Shown here: positions 36,351 to 47,950 of the stretch, in pieces
Layout of the letters: each line of letters opens with the position of its first letter
Numbering within the stretch: the first letter of the stretch is position 1
Assembly: GCF_964656455.1 (NCBI RefSeq)
Contig: NC_135726.1
Location: 24,811,168 to 24,875,167 of the forward strand
Length of the DNA stretch: 64,000 nt
Direction: 5' to 3'
Source of the DNA: Halichoerus grypus
Lineage: Eukaryota > Chordata > Mammalia > Carnivora > Phocidae
The notes under the pieces: generated by a model
The model's database searches: none
The model's input: the letters and a program-made list of their open reading frames with translations, nothing else
What the model was told of the DNA's origin: nothing
Program-made: the position numbers and the translations under genes

Positions 36351-38294
36351 AATAGCTTTTTGCTCTACCATTACCATAGATCACAGCAATTAGAAACTTG
36401 TTTTACACATGTACAATGCACATGTACGTTAAACAATGTTAGACCTATTTGAATGAAAAACTTCAATAGATAGGGAAATTGTAGTGACATACTTGGGACC
36501 TTTTAATCCATGTGACACTATGCTTGTAAAATATTTTCATTTATATTCACCTTTCCTGGCCCAGCCCCCTCCCAGTATGAATCGATATGGTACCTCATGA
36601 TAGAATATTAAATAGGCCATTGGTTAAGATTTTGAAATTATATATCACTTAAAGATATGTGAGATCAGATAAAAACTGTTTAGAAGCCTGTTTAGAAGTA
36701 CTTAGTGTAGGAAAACTGGAAATCCTGGGAAAAGAATTTGATGGGAAATCAAAATTCCTGACGGTGCTGCTTTTTACTTCAAACAGTTTAAGGGACATTG
36801 TGGATTATTACTGGTTTATATATGGTTAAGACGGTGGGTGGGGGTTTGCATTTACAGACGATTCATAAACATCAGAAAGACAGTTACTGTAGAATTAAGT
36901 GTCAGAACAAAGGAATAAATAATGGCATGAAACTGAGTGATAAAAATGAGAAATAATTAAAAATAACAAAAACAAATACTTAAGAAATCTCTTGCTTTTT
37001 GCCTATTAAAATCAGGGAAGAAAATGGAGAGGAAAACAAGGAGAGGAAGAAAAGACCATTTTTGTGGAGGAGTTTATATTATTTAACTGACTGCAGAGGG
37101 CAGATGTTTCATTATTTCATTGTCACCCTGTCACACAGAAAGCATTCCTTTTTACTCTAAATCCTGCTTGAATATTATACTGGTAATTCCCCTTACTTAG
37201 AGTATAGCTTGAGTAGGAATGAGCTCCCTGTTCCCCTTGAGGGCCATGGAATATACTCAAATCATCTTTATTTTATTTAATGAAGACCTGAAAAGTGAAT
37301 GTCACCTTCTTACATATTGTATGCTCTCACTGATAATAGCTTCATTTGGCGTGAATCAATTGATGGTCCAAAAAGTCCTCACTTTTCAGTAACAAGGTAG
37401 AGAATTTTAAAATAATCATATAACATGTTGAATTATTCAATAAATAACCATGAATAATTAATGCCAAGAAGTATAACAAAAGTCATCACAGCTTGCTTTA
37501 CAGAGAGTTTCCCTCAGAAGATAGGTGTCATTGATTTTCAAAAAGAGAGCTTCAGAATTGGGAGCCCAAAAGGTGTAAGTGAAGCAATTTATATAAGAAG
37601 TCTACACATGAATAAATAATAGCGGAATGAATGAGTCACCTCGCTAAAGATATACTTCATAGCAGGGATTCAAATAATTGTATATTGAATATACTTCCTC
37701 AAATGCGTTGAGTGATCATGGAACCAAAATGAGCTTCCAACTAGAAAGACCCTGGAGAGGGGTTTTTGTACCAAAGATACAGTGAATGCTGGCCTGGCAT
37801 CCACTAATCAGTTTGAGTTAGATCCCTACAGAGGAGATAACTGTGTCTGCCCTGGGGAATACAATTCTACTTCCTCTTTTTTCAAAGTACTTAGGTATTC
37901 TCAAAGATAATTAATTTCCCAGGGTGGGGTGCTGGGGGGGAGGGAGGAGGAGTGTAGTGGATAAAATCTATGAGCTTTAGTTAACTTTTCACAACTGTAC
38001 TCCATGATATGACACTCAAACGAGTTAGACCGGTTAACCAAACTTATTTTGATCCACACTGCTTTTTTTTAAAGGTCCTCCTGCCTAGACAAGAGTTTCA
38101 AGATAGATTCATTCTTAACGAAATTCTAAGATACAACCAGGAAAGAGACTTCTGAATTAGGTACATGCTTGTACTTTAACACCACATGAATACTCTAATT
38201 CATTACACTTAGCTTCTAAAATGAAAAGGTGTTCACACTAAAGTTCATGCCAAATTATTATTCTAACTTGGAAAATGGCTTCATAATAGGTAAC
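36351..38294. other. Repeat-poor sequence, no gene recognised
   Basis: About 1.9 kb with no recognisable transposable element and no notable open frame. Holds the G-rich tract at 37922-37944. Confidence 0.55.
37922..37944 (+). other. Potential G-quadruplex motif
   Basis: Four or more G runs (gggtggggtgct then ggggggg, a, ggg) with short loops, outside any repeat I can identify. Fits the usual four-run quadruplex pattern. Confidence 0.7.
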
Positions 38295-38342
38295 AACTTT
38301 TGGTATTTACTTTATGTCAGACAATGTTACAAGCTAGAGTTT

Positions 38343-38668
38343 GACAAAATGTTTTCCGTAAACGGCAAAACAATAAACAAATATTTTCGGCTTTGCAGGC
38401 TATAAAGTCTCTGTCACAACCACTCAACTCTGCCTTTGTCTAGTAAAAGCATCTATAACCAATACGTAAGCAAATGAGCACAATTTTGTTATTTATGGAC
38501 ACTGAATAAATGGCCACTGAATATCATATGTTTTTCATGTATCAAAAAATATATTTCATTTTAATTTTTTCAATCTGTAACAAACGTGAAAACTATTCTT
38601 AGTTCCTGGGCCATACAAAAACAGGCAGCAGGCCAAATTGGGTCCACAGACTAGTATGTCAACCTTTT
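38343..38668. mobile_element. Non-autonomous hAT-like DNA transposon inserted in MIR
   Basis: Contains ttttcggctttgcaggctat, aaagtctctgtcacaaccac, tcaactctgcctttgtc and near the right end caggcagcaggccaaattgg. I recognise these from a Charlie-class hAT repeat with TIRs like CAGGGGTCGGCAAAC, but cannot name the family securely. No transposase. Confidence 0.6.
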
Positions 38669-38683
38669 TGTAAGTTCAGGTGT

Positions 38684-38714
38684 ACACACACACACACACA
38701 CACAAACACACACA
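38684..38714. repeat. (CA)n microsatellite
   Basis: About 15 CA units with one AA interruption, between the hAT element and the second half of the MIR. Confidence 0.93.
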
Positions 38715-38880
38715 TTCATGACACTTAATCCTCACAACAACCCTGTAAAGTAGTACTACTATTATCCCTAATCAGAAGATGAGAAAATTGTGTTCCATAG
38801 AGGTTAAGCAACTTTATCAGTCATACAGTAAATAAATGGAAAAGATAATATTTGAACTCTCTTCAGAGCTATGTTTCTAA

Positions 38881-40174
38881 ACACAGTGCTAGAGTCTTTC
38901 CTCCCTGGAATGTGCAGGCGGAACTATATTCTTTCACTTGTGAAATGTACTAGAAATATATTACACTCACATGATCTTTTCTCATGGTTCGCATCTGTGA
39001 GAAACCAGCACCGGTACTTAACTTCCCCTTTAAAGCTTGCCTGTACTTTGCCTTCATAACTAGTCAATAGTACTACCACCTGAAAGTCAACTGAAATATA
39101 GTGGGCACCCAAAAATATTTATTGACTTAAAAACTTACAGTGCATGAGAAACAATGTTGGGTAGAAATAAAGCCGATGAGAAGCTGATGCCATGCCCTAG
39201 CAGATTAACTCTACTCAAAACCAAATGAAACAAAGAATGTAGCCCCTATAAGATCAAAAAGCAAACCCACAAATGTCCTCTCATTTTAATAACTGTGCAA
39301 ATGCCAGAGAAGATTAAACTTCCTTCTTATGTAATCAATTACGGATTTGGATATTTGATTCAACTAATTGTCCATTTCAGAGTTGATCATCATTTTGGAA
39401 GATTACATCTATTTCTTACTGATATTATCAAACATGAGAAATACAAATGCATTAAGAAAATTAAATCCAGCAAAGTTATTCAGTCTCAATGATATTCAAG
39501 CAAGTCCCTTACTTTGTCACAAACTGCAAGTTGCCTCGTTTATAGAACCAATTAGCTCTCATTTCACTGGCTGGTAGAAAAGCATACAGAATTAATCATA
39601 TGAGTGGTGTCATTCATCGTGATAACCATGGCTTGGGAAGCTTGTTCTTGGTAACTTGGCCTTTGATGTTTCTAGTGAGACTAGGCCTACTGAGAATCAA
39701 AAAGGAGACAGTCCGATTATTGGGCACATCATCTGACAGTACAAGAAGAAGTAAATAAAAATATGTGGAAAAACTTATTCTCAATCATAACTCAAAATTT
39801 ACCCCAACACCTTCCAGCCCTGTGTGAGATTGGCTTAATTTTTGTGCTTTTATATAAGCCCCTTCCTCCTGTTCTGTGCTCAGTACAGACGGGGAACAGC
39901 TGGTCACCCCCTCATTACAATTTCCCTCAAATATATGATGACAGTAATTAAGTCACATTTCGACATCGCATTCTCAAAACTCAATAATTCAGGGTACTAA
40001 ATTGTAACATAAAATTCTTATGAAATGACCTCATTTCTAATTTTAGCAAACTAAAACATTAGCCACATTAAAACCTGGATTTCCCCCTTAAAATAGAAAA
40101 GAGTGTTTAGCAGAAACTTTCTTTCATGTATATAGTGGCCCCAGATGTGACTTTGGAATCAGATATTCACTTGC
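38881..40174. other. Single-copy sequence, no gene seen
   Basis: Overlapping small frames on both strands (38871-39112, 39295-39577, 39763-39951) have no recognisable product. Confidence 0.5.
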
Positions 40175-40410
40175 TCTTTTAGCAAATACTGTTGACATGA
40201 AAACCGTCTTTTGTGTAGCAGGCACTATACCACATGCTGGGAAAGTGAGAAAACACGGAAATAGACTCTGCTGCCATGAAGCTTTCATTTTGGTGGAAGA
40301 GAAAGAAAAGAAAAAGTAAATAATTAATTGCACACTGTTATAAATTCTACTAAGTAAATAACGGAGACACCAAGATAAAGAAAGAAGAGTGATTCAAGAG
40401 GAAGGTGGGT
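40175..40410 (-). repeat. L2 LINE 3' remnant
   Basis: gtagcaggcactataccaca, tgctgggaaagtgagaaaac, ctgccatgaagctttcattt and gagagtgattcaag-like sequence follow the L2 reverse complement. Confidence 0.7.
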
Positions 40411-40419
40411 TCAAAAATT

Positions 40420-40572
40420 CCAATTCTGCTACTCACTTGGGTAAGTTACCTAATTTTTCTAAGCTTTTATTTGGTCATCTATAAAAGTGGTAAAATAGTA
40501 TCACCTACTCCATAGGGTTGGTTTGGGGATTAATTCAGATAATACTTATAAAAGCTATTGGGGCCATGTCAA
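40420..40572 (+). repeat. Well-preserved MIR
   Basis: caattctgctactcacttgg, gtaagttacctaatttttct, tttggtcatctataaaagtg, ccatagggttggtttgggga and taattcagataatact track MIR almost end to end. Confidence 0.85.
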
Positions 40573-40592
40573 AGACTTCATAAAAACTCATT

Positions 40593-40821
40593 AAGAATGA
40601 GGATGATGGGCGCCTGGGTGGCTCAGTTGGTTAAGCGACTGCCTTTGGCTCAGGTCATGATCCTGGAGTCCCTGGATCAAGTCCCGCATTGGGCTCCCTG
40701 CTCAGCAGGGAGTCTGCTTCTCCCTCTGACCCTAACCCCTCTCATGTGCTCTCTCTCATTCTCTCTGTCTCAAATAAATAAATAAAATCTTTAAAAAAAA
40801 AAAAAAAAGAATGAGGATGAT
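40593..40821 (+). mobile_element. CAN-SINE with perfect 15-bp duplication
   Basis: Body 40608-40806, gttggttaagcgactgcc ... ctgaccctaacc subfamily. aagaatgaggatgat occurs at 40593-40607 and 40807-40821. The frame 40558-40785 is its shadow. Confidence 0.97.
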
Positions 40822-41020
40822 TACGGGTACCTGGGTGGCTCAGTTGGTCAAGCGCCAGGCTCTTGGTTTCGACTCAGGGTCATGAGATTGAGCCCAGAGT
40901 TGGGTTCTGTGCTCAGTGAGGAGTCCACTTCCCCTCTCCCTCTCCTTTAGCACCCCCGCCTCATGCACTTTCTCCCTCTCAAATAAATAAATAAATCTTA
41001 AAAAAAAAAAGAATGATTAG
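40822..41020 (+). mobile_element. Older CAN-SINE directly downstream
   Basis: ggtacctgggtggctcagtt, ggctcttggtttcgactcag, ctgtgctcagtgaggagtcc, CT-rich stretch and aaataaataaataaatctta tail. Its right flank (gaatgatta) resembles its left flank, so the younger SINE appears to have landed in its duplicated target. Confidence 0.93.
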
Positions 41021-41380
41021 ATTGGCTAGCGCTGTGAATTGTGTAAGCCTGATGAATCACAGACCTGTACCTCTGAAACAAATAATACATTATACGTTAA
41101 AAAAAAAAAGAGGATAGTAGGAAGGGAAAAATGAAGGGGGGGATATCGGAGAGGGAGATGAACCACGAGAGACTATGGACTCTGAGAAACAAACTGAGGG
41201 TTCTAGAGGGGAGGAGGGTGGTGGGATGGGTTAACCTGGTGATGGGTACGTATTGAATGGAGCACTGGGTGTCATACGCAAACAATGAATCATGGAACAC
41301 TACATCAAAAACTAATGATGTAATGTATGGTGATTAACATAACATAATAAAATTAAAAAAAAAAAAGATTGGCTAATGCT
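41019..41380 (+). mobile_element. Arctoid-type L1 3' end
   Basis: The body at about 41034-41365 is 3' UTR only: aacaaactgagggttctaga, G-rich tract, ggagcactgggtgtcatacg, caaacaatgaatcatggaac, tggtgattaacataacataa and an A tail. An internal A run at 41099-41109 separates two parts of the 3' UTR. Duplicated target agattggcta(gc/at)gct on both sides. The minus frame 41097-41300 is a shadow. Confidence 0.95.
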
Positions 41381-41431
41381 TTTTGTCATTTTCAACATAG
41401 AGCCAAAAGTCAGAACATCCATTCTGGCATC

Positions 41432-41659
41432 AAGAATATAATCTAGAGGGGCACCTGGGTGGCTCAGTCAGTTGCGTGCCTGATTCTTGGTTTCAGCTCA
41501 GGTCCTGATTTCATGGGTCCTGAGATGCAGCCCCACATCAGCCTCCGTGCTCAGCTGCAAGTCAGCCTGAAGATTCACTCCCTCTGCCCCTCCCCCCACT
41601 CTCTCACTTGCTCTCTCTCTCTAAAATCTTAAAAAAAAAAAAAGAATATAATCTAGAGG
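41432..41659 (+). mobile_element. CAN-SINE with perfect 18-bp duplication
   Basis: Body 41450-41641, a diverged copy (tcagttgcgtgcctgattct, tgctcagctgcaagtcagcc) with a short tail lacking the AAAT repeats. aagaatataatctagagg is identical at 41432-41449 and 41642-41659. Confidence 0.95.
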
Positions 41660-41943
41660 CTTATATATGCTGAAAAGGAAATACAAACCTTCATGTATTT
41701 AAAGCATTTACACATAAATTATCTCATTGATTGTTATTACATATCATTTAAATCGGTGAATTATTTAAATAATCTGTATAAGGTGGGTCAGAGTGTTATA
41801 AAAGTAATTTCCATTCACTTAATATATTACACAAAGACATTGCTAAGACTCTACTGTGTGCTCTGGCCAGGGAGGCATAATGTCTACCGGTAAGCAATTT
41901 GTCTTCTGTTGTGGATAAAATGACCAACAATGTGAAACAAAAT

Positions 41944-42204
41944 AAAGAAAACAAGTCTAAGACAAACCAAGAAACAGACTCTTAACCATAGAGAACAAAC
42001 TGATGGTTACCAGAGGGGAGGTGGGGGGTGGGGGGATGGGTGAAATACGTGATGGGGATTAAGGAGCCAACTTGTCATGATGAGCATCGGGTGTGGTATG
42101 GAAGTGTTGAATCACTATATTGTACACCTGAAACTAATATTACACTGTATGTTAACTGACTGGAATTTAAATAAAAAACTTAAAAAAAAAAAGCAAAGAA
42201 GTCT
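41944..42204 (+). mobile_element. Carnivore L1 3' end
   Basis: Body 41959-42189: caaaccaagaaacagactct, accagaggggaggtgggggg, gatgagcatcgggtgtggta, ttgtacacctgaaactaata, ggaatttaaataaaaaactt and an A tail. Flanks aaagaaaacaagtct and aaagcaaagaagtct differ at two bases. Confidence 0.95.
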
Positions 42205-42539
42205 GTATTTGAAATAAATCACCTATCTTCTCTAAACCATAGTTTTACTATTGGTAAAACGTGTGGTTTCATCTATCTGGTCTTTAAGAGGACCTCCTAA
42301 ATTTGATATTCTTCATTCTGTGACTCTAAGACAGTAATTTATAAAATGAATAGAATAGGGACACAGATCTTCCCTAGAAGAAGGTTACAGTCATTGTGAG
42401 CATTAAAAGCTCAACTAGACCCCAGGCTTCTAGTGACTACTTCATATTCTATTTGTTCTTCTTTTCCTCCTAAACCAGTGCCTCAAAGCCAATGCTCATT
42501 TCTAGCTGACAAAGGTCATATTTGCAAAATAAGTTCCAA

Positions 42540-42720
42540 CATTCACTGAGTGTATGACTTTGGGAAGAGGTCTCTAAGACTCAGTTTCCTCATACATAAA
42601 GAAGAGTTAATAAAATACTTACATCAAAGCACTATTGTATGAAGAGAAATAGGCAATAAAAATACTAGGATATTACTTTTCACTGATAATTTCTCAATAA
42701 ATATTAGCCAATTATTATAC
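42540..42720 (+). repeat. MIR SINE remnant
   Basis: gtatgactttgggaagaggt, ctaagactcagtttcctcat and ctcaataaatattagccaat are in MIR order. A fainter MIR-like patch lies at 42215-42290. Confidence 0.78.
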
Positions 42721-44279
42721 AGTGTCTTATCTATACATATTCTTCAAATATAAAATGCGAATAGTAGTACCCTATGGCGTAGATTTTGCACTATTAAAAG
42801 TTGACTTTCATGCTGAGAGAGGAAATCCAAAATCAATAATAACAAGAATAGACATGCAATAGCCACAGTAATAGTTACATCAGAGTTTCCCAAATCATGT
42901 TTATAAAGCACTAGCCTTAAACCCTTAGTGGGAAGCAAAATCAAGCCTTGTCTCTATCTTTGGATTCACAATACACCATAGTACACTAAATTTACTGACC
43001 AATGGAAACCCAGCACCAAGCAAAAGTTGTACAGATAGAAATATGTCAACAAGCTAGAGTGATAGAGCCCCCACTGGAACACATTCATAGCTCTGTGGGG
43101 AAGACAGCAATGCTATAAGCATTCCCAGGCAGAATTATTCACATTTTAAGTGAGATCATAAAGGCATTAAAGTACATTAAGTATGTATCTTCATATGTTT
43201 AGATCCATTACAGTTTATCATCTCAAAATAAAATCTGAAAATTGCCTACTCCCCAAGTATAAATTAGTAAGATGGGTGACAGGATTCCAGAATATCAGCA
43301 GTATACACACACTGATCCAATTTGCGAGGTCTTGTGGGTGTTCTCTTTTCTACGGTTGCTTTTAAAACTAATGCAAAGCAAAGCAACAAGCCTAATCACA
43401 ATCGAAAAATACAATATTACCCTCACTGATATCTTTAAGTTAGAAGTTTATTCTGTGGCAATTGTTAAAGCTAGAGTGGAGGATGTTGCACAGGGAGGCC
43501 AGTGGGAGTATAATTAAAATTACTAGTTTAGAGACGAAAACCACACATTATCAAATCTTCACTGAGTAGTGAAGACAGCCTGAGGGCAAAATCCAGGGTC
43601 ACTTTCCTTCTCAAGAAAGATATTTCTAAGGGGAGGGGGGTGGAATGAATGATGAGGGGGTGGGTAGTGATCTATATAGCAGAGTCAGAAAAGAAAATAT
43701 AAAGCTAGCACTGTAAAATAAGAATATAGAAAGTAGAGAGTCATTGTGAACAATCAAGGAAACAAAACATATTATAATCTTTGCATTATTAGTTTGAATT
43801 TCTTTATGAAACATTTCTGGTTGCACATCTTCCTGGTTGTACTATGAGTTGTCTTAAAGGAACTTCCAAGCACAGCAAGTACAGATGGTTAGGATAGAGA
43901 GCACGGGAAGCATCAGTCTAAGTTCTCCATGTGCATGGGGAAACTTGCTGAATTACAGGCATTCATCTTCCTCTCCACTGTCTTGCCCCCTTGGAGATCC
44001 AGAGTTAATCAATATTTAGTCATCAGTTTTCCTTTATAAATTCAGATCAGGATGGAAGTTATACATAAAAGACACATCGTGTAGAAAAGGAAGGGAATAT
44101 CCAGCAAAAGGCGGAAAGTTCTTTTTTTTTTTTTTTTGACCTCCCAGACACTTTGGTAATTGTCAAAAGATATAATTAAGCTGATCCAGTTTCCAAAGAA
44201 TTTAGATGTGGAAAATAAACATTAAAAAGTAATCTAGGACTTTTATTTTAGGCAATTAACATATTAGATATGCTGAGAA
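42721..44279. other. Repeat-poor sequence, no gene recognised
   Basis: Includes a G-rich patch at 43630-43668 and a T run at 44122-44137. Small frames at 42744-42944, 43183-43517 and 43626-43826 match nothing known. Confidence 0.5.
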
Positions 44280-44694
44280 ACTACCCCACTATATGATACG
44301 TAAAGGTGCTGAATAATATACTTCTAAAACTCCTTTGGCTAACTAAAGGGAAACCCTCAGAATCCAAAAATAAAAGAGGAGTTGGAACCCAGAGGGGTAA
44401 GGCAAGATTTTAATAACCACATTGAGAACACAAGACACAAGACCCCAAATTCACATAGCATGGACAGAAGATCATAAATCTCCCACATTGTGCTGAATCT
44501 TCATGGTGCCAGACCTTCTGTGAAACTGTAAACTAGGGGAAAAAATATCATCCCTACAAGGGAAAATGGTAGGGAAATCATCTTAAGCCTAACTTTAAAT
44601 AGAGGAGAAAACAAAATCTCCTATGAGGATGCATAATCACTCACCAGCCATCATTTGCCTTCAGACACAAATTCAAGTCAAGAATTTAATTTAA

Positions 44695-44880
44695 GGGGCA
44701 CCTGGTGGCTCAGTTAAGTGTCTGCCTTCAGCTCAGGTCATGATCTCAGGGTTGTGGGATCGAGCCAAGTGTCGGGCTCCTTGCTCAGCGGGGAGTCTGC
44801 TTCTCCCTCTGCCTCTGCCCCCCACCCCAGTTCATGCTCTCTTTTTCTCTCTTTCTCAAATAAATAAATAAAATCTTTAA
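44695..44880 (+). mobile_element. CAN-SINE, plus strand
   Basis: ggggcacctggtggctcagt (head with a small deletion, lacking the usual tcggt), tcagctcaggtcatgatctc, gggctccttgctcagcgggg, CT-rich stretch and aaataaataaataaaatctt tail. Confidence 0.94.
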
Positions 44881-45157
44881 GGAAAAAGAAAGTATTTTAT
44901 TTAAATGATTTAGGTTGACAATGCTCCCAGGCATCTGGAAGTATACACAACCCATCTAGGACTCAGGAAGCACCTACAGATAAAGTTCCAAAGAATAGAA
45001 GCTCATAATTAAAAATAACAAAACAAGGTGGTAACAAGGTCCAGAAACAATAGTTCTATGCAGGATATATTTAAGAAGCAAAAACTGGAAACTGAAAATA
45101 TGAGATAAGAAAAAAAGACAATTGAAAATGATCCTTCAAGTTAAAAAAAAAATAAAA

Positions 45158-45228
45158 AGATATATATACACACATATTCATACATATATATTATATAGAT
45201 AGAGACATATACATTATATAGATAGAAA
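45158..45228. repeat. TA/CA/GATA-rich simple repeat
   Basis: Mixed tatata, cacaca, catata and gata units. Confidence 0.85.
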
Positions 45229-45560
45229 ATCCAAATGGCAGAAAAGACACATATAGGGAAAATCCATTGACTGGGAGACAGAATTATGGAAAATATCCAG
45301 AATAAAGCACCGAGACAAAGAGATGGAGCATACAAAAGAAAATCTGAGACAGGTAAGACAGAATGAGAAGTTCTAACAAAAATGCCTATTCCAAGTTCTA
45401 GAAGTTGAAACAAAAGATGATGTGAGAAGCAATATTCAAAAAAGACAATGGTTGAGAATTTCCCCAAACTGGCAAAAAACAAAGAACCTCAGATTGTAGA
45501 AGAATATTTCTTAGACAATAAATAAAAGAAAATCTAATCCTAGTCAGAGAAAAAACAAAA

Positions 45561-45705
45561 AAGACAGATGATTCTTATTTTTAAAAGTTTTTATCTTTAA
45601 GTAATCTCTACGCCCAACATGGGGCTTGAACTCACAACCCCAAGATCAAGCGTTGCATGCTCTTCTGACTAAGCCAGCGAGGTGCTCCAAGACAGCTGAT
45701 TTTTA
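45561..45705 (-). mobile_element. Short-type CAN-SINE, minus strand
   Basis: Body 45578-45688: taagtaatctctacgcccaa, catggggcttgaactcacaa and ctgactaagccagcgaggtg. Flanks aagacagatgattctta and aagacagctgattttta differ at two of 17 bases. Confidence 0.92.
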
Positions 45706-45748
45706 AAAACAGCATTTGATTAAAAGTCACTTGCAGCAGCAACATATT

Positions 45749-46056
45749 CAGACATACCTTGTTTTATTGCACTTCATTTCATTGCACTTCTCAGATACTG
45801 TGTTTTTCTCAAATTGAAGATTTGTGGCAACCTTGCCTCAAGCAAGACTATTGGAGCCATTTTCCAAACACTATTTGCTCACTTCGCATCTCTGTGTCAC
45901 ATTTTGGTAATTCTCCAAATAAATTTCAAATTTTTCATTATTATCATATTTGTTATGGTGATGTGTCATCAGTGATCTTTGACGTGACTATTTTAATTGT
46001 TTTGGGGCACCACAAACTGTGCCCATATAAGATGGCAAACTTAATGATAAATGTAT
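45749..46056. mobile_element. Tigger-class (TcMar) DNA transposon terminal fragment
   Basis: Starts cagacataccttgttttatt and contains gaagatttgtggcaacc, cacattttggtaattctcc, ttgttatggtgatgtgtcat and aagatggcaaacttaatgat. These words belong to a Tigger family terminus. Only one end is present and the transposase region is absent. The 122-codon frame at 45759-46127 is a product of this repeat, not a gene. Confidence 0.72.
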
Positions 46057-46059
46057 GTG

Positions 46060-46290
46060 TTTATCCTACAACTTTGTATCCTTTGACCACTATCACCCCA
46101 TTTTCCCTACTTCCCTGGCCCTGGTAACCAACTTTCTACTCTCTGCTTCTATGTATTCAACTTTTTAAGATTCCACATATAAGTGAGATCATGCAGTTCT
46201 TTTCTGTGTCTGGCTTACTACACTTAGCAGAATGTCCTCCACGTTGTTGCAAATGGCAGAATCTCCTTTTTCTAAGGCTAAATAATATTC

Positions 46291-46339
<49 letters not shown>

Positions 46340-46370
46340 ACAATTTCTTTATCCATTCATCCGTATGACA
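46060..46370 (-). repeat. L1 3' UTR fragment, minus strand
   Basis: ctctgcttctatgtattcaa, ccacatataagtgagatcat, ttctgtgtctggcttactac, ctttatccattcatccgtat follow the reverse complement of an older mammalian L1 3' UTR. Confidence 0.8.
46293..46338. repeat. (GT)23 microsatellite inside L1
   Basis: Twenty-three uninterrupted GT units at the site where L1 3' UTRs commonly carry a TG/TA-rich stretch. Probably length-polymorphic. Confidence 0.97.
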
Positions 46371-46559
46371 ACGTTCTTTATTTCTAGTAATGATTTTTGT
46401 CTTAATTTTATTTTCTTTTATATAGCAAGCCAAGCATTTTTAATTAATATTTTTCTGTTATATTATTTTGCTATTTATTTTTTTAATGTTTTCCCCTCTC
46501 CTATTCTTTTTCTTTCAATCTTTATATTTTCTTACGATGATGATTTATATATAGATATG

Positions 46560-46790
46560 AATAACTAGAGATTCAATATATAGTATGATGACTATAGTTA
46601 CTAATACTATATTGAATACTGGAAATATGCTATGAGAGTAGATTTTAGGTACTCTCATCACAAAAAAAACGATAACTATGTGAGATGATACATTACTTAG
46701 TTTGACTATAATCATTTCACTCTGTATATGTATATCAAACCATCATGTCATACACTCTAAACATATACGCTTTTCATTTAAAAAGGAACA
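46560..46790 (+). repeat. Older L1 3' end, plus strand
   Basis: tagtatgatgactatagtta, ctaatactatattgaatact, tgagagtagattttaggtac, tctcatcacaaaaaaaacga and ataatcatttcactctgtat match the last 250 bases of an L1MA-like element. Confidence 0.7.
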
Positions 46791-47654
46791 TTGTCATAAT
46801 ATAATTAGTATTTGTCATTGTGCATACCTAATGAAATAGTTCATTTCAGTATTTTTAAATCACAAAAAAGGAAAATTTCAAAAATCAACATGATGATGAA
46901 AACAATACCCATATCTCTTAATAGCTGATAGCTTACCTGGACAATAAGCCTCCTGAGAGGTAAATAACAAAAAGCTCATGGAGTAGATATAATGGGCATA
47001 TTTAGAATATTGTGGACAACAATTTCAACAACAGATATGACATACTTGTTTTAGAATGTTCATTGTCAAAGATCTCACCAAATTTCAGAAGAGCAGTAAC
47101 ACAGAGAACTTCTCTTTATACAACAAAAGAAATAAATTAGAAGCCAAAAGCAAGAAGTAATATATGTGCATACAGATATATATAAACATACATATTTTTA
47201 TGTGTATGTACATATGCATGGGAAAACTTAAAACATATGAGAATTTATAAACAAATTGCGAAATTACAAGTAGGCATAATAAAAAGAATAAAACAATGGT
47301 TAAAATGAAGATATTTGAAAGTTGTAGGGATACACTTAAAATGGCAATAAAAAAGAACATTTAACATGAGTTAAAGTACTTGTCAGACAATGAGAGACTG
47401 AAAATTAAGGTTCCATATTGAGAATGTAGAAAAAAAGAAAACAGACTGAACCCAAAAAAAAAAAAAGTAATTTAAAATAATATGAGTAGAAATTAATTAA
47501 ATATATATTAAAATTTACAACAAAACAAAATCAGTTTATCTGAAGAAACAAGCCTACCAAGTCTGATCAAGAAAAACGGGAGAAAGCACACATAAAGAGC
47601 ATTCAGAATATCAAAATGAGTAATAAGCTGGTCTCCTAATACAAGAGACTTAAA

Positions 47655-47892
47655 AGAATACTATAAATAGGGGCGCCTGGGTGGCTCAGTTGGTTAAGCG
47701 ACTGCCTTCGGCTCAGGTCATGATCCTGGAGTCCCGGGATCGAGTCCCGCATCGGGCTTCCTGCTCAGCAGGGAGTCTGCTTCTCCCTCTGACCCTCCTC
47801 CCTCTCATATGCTCTCTCTCTCTCTCATTCTCGCTCTCTCAAATAAATAAATAAAAAATAAAAAAAATTAAAAAAAGAGAATACTATAAATA
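47655..47892 (+). mobile_element. CAN-SINE with perfect 15-bp duplication
   Basis: Body 47670-47877, gttggttaagcgactgcc ... ctgaccctcctccctc subfamily. agaatactataaata is identical at 47655-47669 and 47878-47892. Inserted in old ORF2 sequence. Confidence 0.97.
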
Positions 47893-47950
47893 ACTGTATG
47901 CCAGCAAATTTGACACAGTTAAGGTACTCCTACTCCCCTGTTCAACTATG

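Larger units (their letters stand above)
38295..38880 (-). repeat. MIR split by a hAT-like element
   Basis: 38295-38342 (tttggtatttactttatgtc, agacaatgtta) and 38718-38880 (acacttaatcctcacaacaa, ccctaatcagaagatgagaa, catagaggttaagcaacttt) are consecutive parts of one MIR in reverse complement. Confidence 0.7.
44280..47950 (+). mobile_element. Old L1/HAL1-like complex, highly interrupted
   Basis: An A-rich plus-strand LINE remnant. 45410-45500 resembles ORF1 (gttgagaatttccccaaact). 47520-47920 resembles ORF2 after the endonuclease (gcctaccaagtctgatcaag, atactataaataactgtatg, ccagcaaatttgacac). Between them lie a SINE, a Tigger fragment, an L1 3' UTR piece on the minus strand and another L1 3' end on the plus strand. 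It may represent two or more independent elements. Boundaries are approximate. Confidence 0.45.

Noticed and set aside
45759..46127. 122-codon open frame
   Set aside because: Lies in a Tigger terminal fragment and L1 3' UTR, neither of which codes for protein there.
46191..46568. 125-codon open frame
   Set aside because: Contains a Val-Cys run from the GT microsatellite and L1 3' UTR sequence.
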